From positions 1 through 49,440 of the forward strand of contig JAPNUR010000023.1 in assembly GCA_026627385.1 (NCBI GenBank): a DNA stretch of 49,440 bases, written 5' to 3'. Below the pieces are notes generated by a model. That model did not search any database. It was not told the origin of the DNA and saw nothing but the letters and a program-made list of their open reading frames with translations. Positions 42,474 through 49,120 of this stretch are shown here, in pieces. This stretch comes from Bacillota bacterium (GTDB taxonomy: Bacteria > Bacillota > Sulfobacillia > Sulfobacillales > Sulfobacillaceae). The translations under genes were made by a program, and so were the position numbers. The stretch's first letter is position 1. The number at the start of each line of letters is the position of its first letter.

Positions 42474-43928
42474 ATGAAGCGCGGTCTCGTCAACTCGATA
42501 ACGACTCTCCGATCGCCCGCGCGGGCGGAAGTCATAGGGGGGCGCCGGTTGTGGCTGAGCTTTGCGGCGGCCACGACCGGCACTTTCATGGTGAACGTTG
42601 ACTCTAGCGTAGTCAACGTGGCATTGCCCGTCCTACAGCACCAGTTTTCGCTCTCGATTGCCCGGCTCGAATGGGTGATTACGGCCTATCTTTTAGTGAT
42701 TACGGGACTCTTGCCGGTCACCGGGCGACTGGCAGATGCCTTGGGCCGTCGGGATGTCTTTGCGGCAGGGGTGTTCGTGTTTGTCATGGGATCGGTGTTC
42801 TCCGCAGTGAGCCCAGACTTTTCTTTCCTGATTGCCGCGCGTGCTTTTCAGGCGTTGGGCGGTGCCACGATTATGGCGAACGTGATGGCCATCATTGCTT
42901 TAATCTTCCCGGTGGAACAGCGCGGGCGTGCCCTAGGGATGATTGGATCGGTCGTAGCCGCGGGGACCTTAGCGGGGCCGCCGCTCGGAGGACTGTTAAC
43001 CGCGTTGCTTGGATGGCGCAGTATTTTTTGGATTAACGTGCCCGTGGGCATGTGGGGCTTATGGGGCTCCTGGCGCTATCTCCCCCGTTTTCGCCCCGAC
43101 CCTGATGCCCCCTTAAAACGCCTGGATTGGGTGGGTGCTCTCCTCTTCATGGTCGTAACGTCGTCATTGCAATTTGCCCTCCAAGACTCAATGACTCGGT
43201 GGGGGCTGATCTTCATTGGAGTGACCACCGTCAGCCTCCTCTGGTTCATTCGTTGGGAACGCCACGCGAGGTACCCCTTGATTCCCTTGCGCCTTTTTGC
43301 CATCCGAGCGTTTTCCAGAAATTTGCTGTCCGGCATGGCTTATTGGATTTTGATGATGTTCCCCGCATTCTTATTGCCATTTTACCTGCGTTATGACATG
43401 CATGTGCCGGTCAGCGTCATTGGACTCAGCTTGGTTCCTCAGGCCTTGACGATGATTATCGTTGCGCCTTTTGGCGGCCGTTGGCTTGATCAGGTGGGCG
43501 TGTTAAAACCCGGTCGCTTGGGGATGGGGCTTCTCCTTTTTGCGGATGGGCTTTTTGCGGTATTGCCACGCCATGTGCCGCTGGAGGCCATTTGGGGTGT
43601 GCTGGCTCTGGTGGGAGCTGGCGCCGGTCTTTATTCGTCACCAAACAATGCTGCAGTGCTCAATTCCGTGTCCGCTGCCGACACTGGCCTGGCATCGAGT
43701 CTCTTGGCGACGCAGCGAAACCTCGGCAGAGCTATCGGGGTGGCGTTGGCCTCCATATTGCTCTCGCTGACGTGGATACTCTATGGGCTTGGTCCCTCTC
43801 CAAGCCACCTGAATCCACATTATGGCGAATGGTTTTTCTGGGGCTTCCGCGGTGTGTTTGTCGCCTCCCTAGGGTTCGGCCTGTTAGGGCTTTTGACGTT
43901 GACCGCGCCTGCCACAGCGCGGAACTAA
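42474..43928 (+). CDS. MFS transporter, DHA2/EmrB type
   Basis: A 484-residue 14-helix exporter. The helix 1 signature is TGTFMVNVDSSVVNVALPVL, the loop VTGRLADALGRRDVF follows, and the motif C region reads GSVVAAGTLAGPPLGGLLTA, ending in GWRSIFWINVPVG. It exports drugs or metabolites using the proton gradient. ATG 42474 comes straight after GAGAGG, which is close spacing. It follows the aldolase gene by 11 bases and may share its transcript. Substrate unknown. Confidence 0.9.
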   Translation: MKRGLVNSITTLRSPARAEVIGGRRLWLSFAAATTGTFMVNVDSSVVNVALPVLQHQFSLSIARLEWVITAYLLVITGLLPVTGRLADALGRRDVFAAGVFVFVMGSVFSAVSPDFSFLIAARAFQALGGATIMANVMAIIALIFPVEQRGRALGMIGSVVAAGTLAGPPLGGLLTALLGWRSIFWINVPVGMWGLWGSWRYLPRFRPDPDAPLKRLDWVGALLFMVVTSSLQFALQDSMTRWGLIFIGVTTVSLLWFIRWERHARYPLIPLRLFAIRAFSRNLLSGMAYWILMMFPAFLLPFYLRYDMHVPVSVIGLSLVPQALTMIIVAPFGGRWLDQVGVLKPGRLGMGLLLFADGLFAVLPRHVPLEAIWGVLALVGAGAGLYSSPNNAAVLNSVSAADTGLASSLLATQRNLGRAIGVALASILLSLTWILYGLGPSPSHLNPHYGEWFFWGFRGVFVASLGFGLLGLLTLTAPATARN

Positions 43929-44380
43929 AGCCATCGGCGCACGCGCTTACAATATGCTGCATATGCTGCACCAAATTTGACGAGAAGATACTGCTCCTCC
44001 GGTAGAATGACGTAGCGATTCATAATCCAAATCACGGGAATGATGAGAATCCCAATCCAGAGCGTCTGGAGCAGTAGAGTCATGCCCACACTAGACAGAG
44101 TCATGGCCACATAGATAGGGTTTCGCGAGATGCGATAAGGTCCGGTGTCGACCAGGGCGGTTGTGGGTTTGGCTGGGTCCACATGGGTATGGGCTTGGGC
44201 CAAACTTTTGACAGCCCACAACGCGAACCCAATACCTAGAAGGATTAGCGCCGCGCCAACCCACCGTGGCACCCGGACGGACCACGGCACAGCCCACTCC
44301 AACAAAGCGCCACCTGCATTGGCCAAAAAATAAATGAGGGGAGCCGGGACTTTTACCTGGGGGTGGTCCGTGTGGGTCAC
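43925..44380 (-). CDS. isoprenylcysteine carboxyl methyltransferase-like (ICMT/PEMT family) membrane protein
   Basis: A 151-residue membrane protein with about four helices. The C-terminal signature is DTGPYRISRNPIYVAMTLSS and then LPEEQYLLVKFGAAYAAYCK, ending RVRRWL. This is the conserved cofactor-binding end of the ICMT/phospholipid methyltransferase family, using S-adenosylmethionine. Bacterial targets are mostly unknown. It starts at GTG 44380 with GAGGAGCGAG upstream. It converges with the exporter gene, ends overlapping by four bases. Confidence 0.85.
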   Translation of the reverse strand: MTHTDHPQVKVPAPLIYFLANAGGALLEWAVPWSVRVPRWVGAALILLGIGFALWAVKSLAQAHTHVDPAKPTTALVDTGPYRISRNPIYVAMTLSSVGMTLLLQTLWIGILIIPVIWIMNRYVILPEEQYLLVKFGAAYAAYCKRVRRWL

Positions 44381-44451
44381 CTCGCTCCTCGCTGGTCGTG
44401 CTTTGATTGTAGCACAGGTCGATGGCCAGCGCCGATGATTAACGGATGCCC

Positions 44452-44480
44452 TTGACTATTCATACCGGTATGGGTATTAA
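44452..44480 (+). promoter_or_regulatory. promoter with CsoR/CstR-like operator for the persulfide operon
   Basis: TTGACT (44452-44457), a 17-base spacer and TATTAA (44475-44480) form the promoter. The spacer holds ATACCGGTAT (44462-44471), a perfect palindrome, followed at once by GGGTAT. ATACC and GGTAT halves are typical of CsoR-family repressor sites, including the persulfide sensor CstR that controls comparable operons in other Firmicutes. The regulator itself is not in the window. Confidence 0.65.
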
Positions 44481-44576
44481 TAGAGTGAGTGCGATTTTCT
44501 ATGGTTTTATGGTTTTGACACGATGCCTTGGGGGGAGCGGAGAGATGGTGCTGATGCAGAGGAGGATGAATGGCGC

Positions 44577-45323
44577 ATGATTTGGCAGCCGATTCAAGAC
44601 CCAGAGCTGGGATGCCTCTCGTATATTATTGGCGATCCGATTACCGGAGAGGCGCTGGTGGTCGATCCCTTGGGGGCCGTGGGGTTAGAACAGTACATTC
44701 TGACCGCCCAGGACCTTGGGGTCAACCTGGTCAAAGTGATTGAAACTCACGTGCACGCGGATCACGCCTCGTGTGCACGGGAACTAGCATCCACCCTGGG
44801 CGTGCCCCACGCGTTGAGTCGTCATGCTCCGGCGTCGTTTGTGTTTGAACCGCTTCAGGATGGCGACCATTGGCAGATGGGTCAAGTGGACGTTACCATT
44901 TGGGAAACGCCTGGACATACCCCAGATAGTATTTCGGTTTTGGTGGCGGACGTTCGCCGGGGGCAAGATCCGTGGCTGGTTCTCACAGGCGATAGCCTAT
45001 TTGTCGGTGACGTGGGGCGGCCTGACTTGGCGGACCCGAATCCCGAGGCCATTCTGCGGGCTTCGCGCGATCAATATCATAGCGTGCGGCGCTTAATGTC
45101 CTTGCCGGATTACACCGAGGTCTGGCCAGCCCATTATGGATCGTCGCCGTGTGGGGGCCTCTTTATGGACAAAAAGCCCAATTCGACCATTGGTTACGAG
45201 CGCCGATTCAATCCCTTTGTGCAGATGGAGGACGTGGAAACCTTTATTGCCCAGCAGCAGCGTCTCTTAAAGCCGCCGCCAGCGGAAGCGGCCGAGCTCC
45301 GACGCAAGAATTTGGGGTTATGA
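44577..45323 (+). CDS. persulfide dioxygenase-like metallo-beta-lactamase protein (ETHE1/SdoA type)
   Basis: A 248-residue metallo-beta-lactamase-fold protein. It has IETHVHADHASCARELAS (H58, H60, D62, H63), WETPGHTPDSISVLV and LVLTGDSLFVGDVGRPDLAD, and WPAHYGSSPCGG, all typical of mononuclear-iron persulfide dioxygenases. Such enzymes oxidise glutathione- or low-molecular-thiol persulfide to sulfite. ATG 44577 was preferred: GGAGG lies 11 bases upstream and the family N-terminus IWQPIQDPELGCLSYIIGD begins there. It is the first gene of an operon with rhodanese, glutaredoxin, DUF302 and DsrE genes, which fits hydrogen sulfide and polysulfide handling. Confidence 0.9.
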   Translation: MIWQPIQDPELGCLSYIIGDPITGEALVVDPLGAVGLEQYILTAQDLGVNLVKVIETHVHADHASCARELASTLGVPHALSRHAPASFVFEPLQDGDHWQMGQVDVTIWETPGHTPDSISVLVADVRRGQDPWLVLTGDSLFVGDVGRPDLADPNPEAILRASRDQYHSVRRLMSLPDYTEVWPAHYGSSPCGGLFMDKKPNSTIGYERRFNPFVQMEDVETFIAQQQRLLKPPPAEAAELRRKNLGL

Positions 45324-45343
45324 TAGTAAAGGAGGCAGCACCG

Positions 45344-45958
45344 ATGACGCTGGAGGAACTGAAAGAGCAGGTTGACGCCGGTCAGTCACTTATGATTGAC
45401 ATTCGTTTGGGGAAAGCCTTTAGTGAGGCGCATATTGCGGGAGCCTTGTCGGCGCCGTACAGTCAGCGGGGATGGGGGCGCGCCGTGGCCGGATGGTTAA
45501 AGCGCGAGGCGCCTGGTCAACCAGTGCTTCTCTTTGGCGACAACCGGGTGTTGGTGGATTCTGCCAAATCTGCGCTGGAGGCGGAAGGCATTCGTGTCAC
45601 CGGGACGTGGGAACAGGGGCTGGGTCCCTGGATTGCCCAGGGATGGCCTCTTGTTCGGGTGGAAAATATCACCGCCGATGCGCTCAGGGCGTCGTTGTCC
45701 GAATGGACCGTCATTGATGTGCGCGAGCCGTACGAGCTGAGATCGGGCATCATCCCGGGAGCCAAGGCCATTCCTATGGGCGAACTGATGGAGCGCGTCA
45801 AGGAACTCGATCCCTCTCAACGCTACGCCGTCGTGTGTGCATCGGGGAATCGTAGTCAAAGCGCGGCAGCCTGGCTTGCCGAGCAAGGGTATCAAGTTGC
45901 CAACCTTGTGGGCGGCATGAGTTTATGGATTGGCGGCGGTCATCCCGTCGAACGATAG
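45344..45958 (+). CDS. tandem-domain rhodanese
   Basis: A 204-residue protein with two rhodanese domains. The first (residues about 1-105) lacks the active cysteine: its loop reads VLLFGDNRV. The second (about 110-204) is active, with VIDVREPYELRSGIIPGAKA and the loop VVCASGNRSQSA (C165). This layout of an inactive first and active second domain is usual for two-domain sulfurtransferases. It passes persulfide sulfur between partners. AAAGGAGG precedes ATG 45344, 20 bases after the dioxygenase gene. Confidence 0.9.
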   Translation: MTLEELKEQVDAGQSLMIDIRLGKAFSEAHIAGALSAPYSQRGWGRAVAGWLKREAPGQPVLLFGDNRVLVDSAKSALEAEGIRVTGTWEQGLGPWIAQGWPLVRVENITADALRASLSEWTVIDVREPYELRSGIIPGAKAIPMGELMERVKELDPSQRYAVVCASGNRSQSAAAWLAEQGYQVANLVGGMSLWIGGGHPVER

Positions 45959-45991
45959 CGAACGCAACAGAGGTAAGAGGAGGCAACGCAG

Positions 45992-46231
45992 TTGGTCATC
46001 GTCTATACGACCCCTACTTGACCGCATTGCCGGTCCGCTAAAAGGTACCTCCAAGAGCGTCGGATTCCGTTTAAAGAGGTCGATGTTACCAAGTCGGAAT
46101 CCAACCTGCAGGCCTTGAAGCGGACGTCCGGCCAGACTGGCGTGCCAGTCATCGACGTGAACGGTACTGTAATCATCGGCTTCAACCGTCCCAAGCTCGA
46201 CCGGGCGTTGGGCGTACGGTCGGGACCCTAA
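45992..46231 (+). CDS. candidate selenoprotein: glutaredoxin with UPHC
   Basis: A 79-residue glutaredoxin-like protein if TGA 46019-46021 (codon 10) is read as selenocysteine. The N-terminus is MVIVYTTPT-[TGA]-PHCRSAKRYL, so the TGA replaces the first cysteine of the CPxC redox motif; C13 is the second. Beyond it lie RRIPFKEVDVT, the cis-proline region GQTGVPVIDVNG and the end IIGFNRPKLDRAL, all expected in NrdH/glutaredoxin-type proteins. TTG 45992 follows GAGGAGG by eight bases. The frame is intact to TAA 46229-46231. It lies in a persulfide operon, so likely substrates are protein or low-molecular-weight persulfides and disulfides. A nonsense mutation is the alternative, made less likely by the conserved remainder. 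Confidence 0.88.
46027..46054 (+). promoter_or_regulatory. SECIS-like stem-loop after the in-frame TGA
   Basis: Starting six bases after the TGA, TTG (46027-46029) pairs with CAA (46052-46054). GGT and CC (46032-46036) then pair with GG and ACC (46044-46049), with one bulged T. The apical loop GCTAAAA (46037-46043) starts with G, 15 bases after the TGA. The fit to the bacterial SECIS pattern is reasonable but weaker than for the other candidate. Confidence 0.5.
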
Positions 46232-46235
46232 ACAC

Positions 46236-46260
46236 GGCCCGCGCCATGTTGGTGCGGGCC
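46236..46260 (+). terminator. hairpin within the persulfide operon, possible attenuator
   Basis: GGCCCGCGCC (46236-46245) pairs with GGTGCGGGCC (46251-46260), with one G-T pair, around the loop ATGTT, right after the glutaredoxin stop. Only a TT follows, so it is at most a partial terminator, or an RNA processing or stability element between the glutaredoxin and DUF302 genes. Confidence 0.55.
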
Positions 46261-46295
46261 TTACAACCACTCACGCGACGGGAGGAAAGAGAATT

Positions 46296-46697
46296 ATGGA
46301 AGAATATCTCTACCAACGCCAGGTGCCGCATAAGACCGTTGAAGAGGCGGTCGCAGCCATTAAAGCAGCGCTGAGTCATCATCAATTTGGGGTGCTCTGG
46401 GATCTTGACATTAATGAGAAATTAGTGGAAAAGGGTATCGAACCCGAGCCTGCGTGCCGCATTCTCGAGGTTTGCAGCGCCCCGCGGGCGAAGCAAGCTC
46501 TTGCTGTTGATCAAAAGGCGGGTTACTTTTTGCCGTGCAAAGTGGTGGTCTATGAAGACCGTAAGACACATGCGGTAACCGTAGGCTTTGTTAAACCCCG
46601 CGTGCTCATGGGACTCAGCCATATCGCTCAGTTAGAGCCGCTGGCTGATGAGGTTCACCAATTATTACAAGCCGCCGTCGATGAGGTGGCGGATTAA
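46296..46697 (+). CDS. DUF302 family protein
   Basis: A 133-residue protein of the DUF302 family, seen from HKTVEEAVAAIKAALSHHQF, GVLWDLDINEKLVEKGIEPE and the middle ILEVCSAPRAKQAL with LPCKVVVYEDRKTHAVTVGF. The function is not known, but members often sit with sulfur-transfer and heavy-metal genes. Two conserved cysteines (in EVCSAP and LPCKVV) might bind sulfur or metal. GGGAGG precedes ATG 46296. It is the fourth gene of the persulfide operon. Confidence 0.85.
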   Translation: MEEYLYQRQVPHKTVEEAVAAIKAALSHHQFGVLWDLDINEKLVEKGIEPEPACRILEVCSAPRAKQALAVDQKAGYFLPCKVVVYEDRKTHAVTVGFVKPRVLMGLSHIAQLEPLADEVHQLLQAAVDEVAD

Positions 46698-46715
46698 CCA
46701 GCAAAAGGGGAAATC

Positions 46716-47060
46716 ATGGCCAACATTGCATTTTGGATAACCGCCGGTCCGGAACTTGAAGGAAAGGCGCTGGCGGCGCTGAGATTGGCCGAGCGGCTAA
46801 AGACCGTGCGCCAACAGAACGTCGAGGTGTTTTTGTACGGGCCCGGCTTACAATTGACGCAGTCGCTCTCACCAGCGATTCAGGACGCGCTGGCATCGTT
46901 AAGAGAGGCCACGGTGTCGATGGGTGCTTGCCCAGTGAATGTTCAAACGATGGGCGTGGCTGAGGATGTGGTGGCAGCAGCGGGTGTTGACCTCAAGCGG
47001 CGGGCCGTGGACGCATTGATTGAACTGGTCGAGGGCGGTTATCAAATCATCGGCATCTAA
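46716..47060 (+). CDS. DsrE family protein
   Basis: A 114-residue DsrE/DsrF-like protein. It begins ANIAFWITAGPELEGKALAA and has VEVFLYGPGLQLTQ, then VSMGACPVNVQTMGV with cysteine 72, the position that accepts persulfide sulfur in this family, and ends LIELVEGGYQIIGI. DsrE-like proteins take part in cytoplasmic sulfur relay together with rhodanese and TusA. No TusA gene is seen here. AAAGGGG precedes ATG 46716. It is the last gene before the operon terminator. Confidence 0.85.
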   Translation: MANIAFWITAGPELEGKALAALRLAERLKTVRQQNVEVFLYGPGLQLTQSLSPAIQDALASLREATVSMGACPVNVQTMGVAEDVVAAAGVDLKRRAVDALIELVEGGYQIIGI

Positions 47061-47066
47061 CATAAG

Positions 47067-47088
47067 GCCCGGGGAGCCCCGGGCTTTT
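47067..47088 (+). terminator. terminator of the persulfide operon
   Basis: GCCCGGGG (47067-47074) pairs with CCCCGGGC (47077-47084), directly followed by TTTT (47085-47088). It is six bases after the DsrE stop and is a standard intrinsic terminator. Confidence 0.9.
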
Positions 47089-47103
47089 GTCGACGATATC
47101 GGG

Positions 47104-47109
47104 TATAAT
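47104..47109 (+). promoter_or_regulatory. -10 box for the thiamine transcript
   Basis: TATAAT lies 15 bases before the TPP riboswitch. No clear -35 box is seen at the usual distance, as that position falls in the preceding terminator. Confidence 0.5.
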
Positions 47110-47123
47110 GGACCTACGATAGC

Positions 47124-47208
47124 GGTACTAGGGGAGCCTAGCCATGGCTGAGAGGCGTTGCCAACCCTTAGACACCTGACCTGGGTAATGCCAGCGTAGG
47201 GAAGTACC
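47124..47208 (+). promoter_or_regulatory. TPP (THI-box) riboswitch
   Basis: The conserved THI-box blocks are present in order: GGGGAGCC, GGCTGAGAGG, CCCTTAGACACCTGACCTGG, GTAATGCCAGCGTAGGGAAG. GGTACT (47124-47129) and AGTACC (47203-47208) close the P1 stem. It senses thiamine diphosphate and should lower expression of the following genes when the vitamin is plentiful. Confidence 0.95.
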
Positions 47209-47218
47209 TCCCCCAGTT

Positions 47219-47246
47219 CCTCCTATCGCCAATGGGTGCGAGGAGG
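47219..47246 (+). promoter_or_regulatory. ribosome-binding-site-sequestering hairpin (riboswitch output)
   Basis: CCTCCT (47219-47224) and CGC (47227-47229) can pair with GCG (47238-47240) and AGGAGG (47241-47246), the ribosome binding site of the next gene, with a two-base bulge. No T tract is present, so the riboswitch probably acts on translation. Confidence 0.75.
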
Positions 47247-47254
47247 GTATACGG

Positions 47255-48319
47255 ATGTCTGTCGAGCTACCAACCGTTGGGAAAATTTCTCCGGAAGCGT
47301 TTGAGCATTTCGTGTTTCCGCACTTGGGTGCGCCAAGCGACCAGGTGCTTTTTGGTCCCCAGTCGGGTGTGGATGTGGGGGTGTTTCGGGTTGCGCCGGG
47401 TGTGGTCATGGCGACCACCACGGACCCCGTCTTTGTAGTGCCCCAATACGGATGGGAGCGGGCAAGCTGGTTTGCGGTCCATATTTTGGCCTCTGACGCG
47501 GCAACCTCGGGATTGAAGCCGCAATGGATGACGGTAGATTTAAATCTGCCTTTAACGATGACGACCGCTGACTTTGAAACGTTTTGGCTGGCGTGGGACC
47601 GCGCCGCGAAAGCGCTGGGTATCACGATCATTTCCGGGCATACCGCGCGCTACGACGGATGCGCCTTCCCCATGGTGGGCGGGGCCACGGTCATGAGTGT
47701 GGGTCCCGAGGATCAATTTGTGACCACAGCCATGGCCGAAGCCGGGGATTGGGTCTTATGCACCAAGGGGGCGGCCATTGAAGCCACCGCGCTGTTTGCC
47801 GCTACATTTCCCGAATGGATTCGCCATTCGTTGGGCGACGATGTCTACCGCGCGGCTGATGCGTTGTTCGAGCAAATGTCGGTTGTTCGCGATGCCGAGA
47901 TAGCGGCTCAGGTGGGTGTGCGAACACGCGGGGTGACGGCGATGCACGACGCCACCGAGTGTGGGGTCGTGGGCGGCGTCTACGAAATTGCCGAGTGTTC
48001 CAATCTCGGGGTGGAGCTGGTGGACGACGACATTATTGTGCGCCCCGAGGTGGCCGCCGTAACACAACTTGTGGGCATTGACCCTCTGATTTCCATCAGC
48101 GAAGGCACTCTATTGCTGACGGTGAAACCGCACGCCTGCGACCGGGTTTGCCACGCTTTAGAGGACGCCGGCATTAGCGTGAGTGTCATCGGTCGCATGT
48201 TGCCGCGCGAACAAGGGCGCTGGCGAATTAGCAGGGGGGAGCGCCGTCCCCTTGAGCATCCCCGCATTGACCCCTTTTGGGCGGCCTTTGGAGAACGCAT
48301 GACTGAAGGGGTGCGTTAA
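47255..48319 (+). CDS. AIR synthase/HypE-like (PurM superfamily) protein
   Basis: A 354-residue PurM-superfamily protein. The N-terminal half has QVLFGPQSGVDVGVFRVAPG, ILASDAATSGLKPQWMTVDL and SGHTARYDGC; the C-terminal half has VTAMHDATECGVVGGVYEIA, typical of AIRS_C domains in HypE and AIR synthase-related proteins. The family uses ATP to activate a substrate. Position behind a TPP riboswitch and before thiD suggests a thiamine biosynthesis role, perhaps replacing or resembling thiamine monophosphate kinase ThiL, a distant superfamily member. It lacks clear ThiL-specific sequence. ATG 47255 follows AGGAGGG. Its stop touches the thiD start. Confidence 0.75.
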   Translation: MSVELPTVGKISPEAFEHFVFPHLGAPSDQVLFGPQSGVDVGVFRVAPGVVMATTTDPVFVVPQYGWERASWFAVHILASDAATSGLKPQWMTVDLNLPLTMTTADFETFWLAWDRAAKALGITIISGHTARYDGCAFPMVGGATVMSVGPEDQFVTTAMAEAGDWVLCTKGAAIEATALFAATFPEWIRHSLGDDVYRAADALFEQMSVVRDAEIAAQVGVRTRGVTAMHDATECGVVGGVYEIAECSNLGVELVDDDIIVRPEVAAVTQLVGIDPLISISEGTLLLTVKPHACDRVCHALEDAGISVSVIGRMLPREQGRWRISRGERRPLEHPRIDPFWAAFGERMTEGVR

Positions 48320-49120
48320 ATGATACCGCGCGTGCTGGCGATCGCGGGATCCGATTCCTCGGGGGGGGCCGGGATTCAGGCGGATTTAAAAACGTTGGAA
48401 GCGTTTCGGGTTTACGGAATGACGGCGATTACCGCGCTGACCGTGCAAAACACGCGCGGCGTTGAGCAGGTGATGCTGGTCGACCCTGGGTTTGTGCAAG
48501 CCCAAATCCGCGCGGTTCGCGATGATATTGGCATCGACGCCATCAAGATTGGGATGCTGGGTTCAGCGGCTATTATCGAAGCGGTGGCGGATGAACTTCA
48601 GCGGGGTCCTAAGGTGCCGATCGTAGTCGATCCGGTGTTTCGGGCCAAAGGGGGCGCGGAGCTGATTGCGCACGAGGCGGTGCGTGTGTTAGCCGAGCGG
48701 CTGCTGCCGCTCGCCACCCTCGTCACCCCCAATCTGCCGGAGGCGGCCCAACTGGCGGGCTTCCCCGTAACGGATCGCGCGAGCATGGTTATGGCCGCTC
48801 AAACCTTGGCCGCCATAGGCGTGGAGGCGGTGCTGGTTAAGGGCGGGCATCTCGAGGGATGTGAAGCCGCGGATTTATTGTGGATCGATGGCCACGAGCA
48901 CTGGTTTACCGCGCCGCGCATCATCACCCCCCACACGCACGGCACCGGCTGCACGCTGTCGAGTGCGATTGCCGCCAATTTGGCCCAGGGACAATCGATC
49001 GTCGAAGCGGTGGAGACCGCTAAGCGGTTTGTCACCTTGGCCATTGAAGCGGCGCCCGGGCTGGGCAGCGGGCACGGTCCCCTTGGACATGCCGCGGCTC
49101 GAAAAGGCTTGGAAAGTTAG
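48320..49120 (+). CDS. thiD: hydroxymethylpyrimidine/phosphomethylpyrimidine kinase
   Basis: A 266-residue ribokinase-fold kinase. The start IAGSDSSGGAGIQADLKTLE, the block YGMTAITALTVQNTRGV, and the C-terminal active-site TPHTHGTGCTLSSAIAANLA are diagnostic of ThiD. It phosphorylates hydroxymethylpyrimidine and its monophosphate to the diphosphate for thiamine assembly. ATG 48320 follows the previous stop directly, so the genes are coupled and both are under the TPP riboswitch. Full length, no defects seen. Confidence 0.95.
   Translation: MIPRVLAIAGSDSSGGAGIQADLKTLEAFRVYGMTAITALTVQNTRGVEQVMLVDPGFVQAQIRAVRDDIGIDAIKIGMLGSAAIIEAVADELQRGPKVPIVVDPVFRAKGGAELIAHEAVRVLAERLLPLATLVTPNLPEAAQLAGFPVTDRASMVMAAQTLAAIGVEAVLVKGGHLEGCEAADLLWIDGHEHWFTAPRIITPHTHGTGCTLSSAIAANLAQGQSIVEAVETAKRFVTLAIEAAPGLGSGHGPLGHAAARKGLES

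Noticed and set aside
45923-46270. Minus-strand open frame covering the selenoprotein glutaredoxin
   Set aside because: Only the plus strand gives a recognisable protein with a ribosome binding site in the same direction as the operon.
47255-48319. PurM-like gene as selenophosphate synthetase (selD), given nearby selenoprotein candidates
   Set aside because: It lacks the N-terminal Cys/Sec-containing glycine-rich region of SelD and sits behind a TPP riboswitch with thiD.
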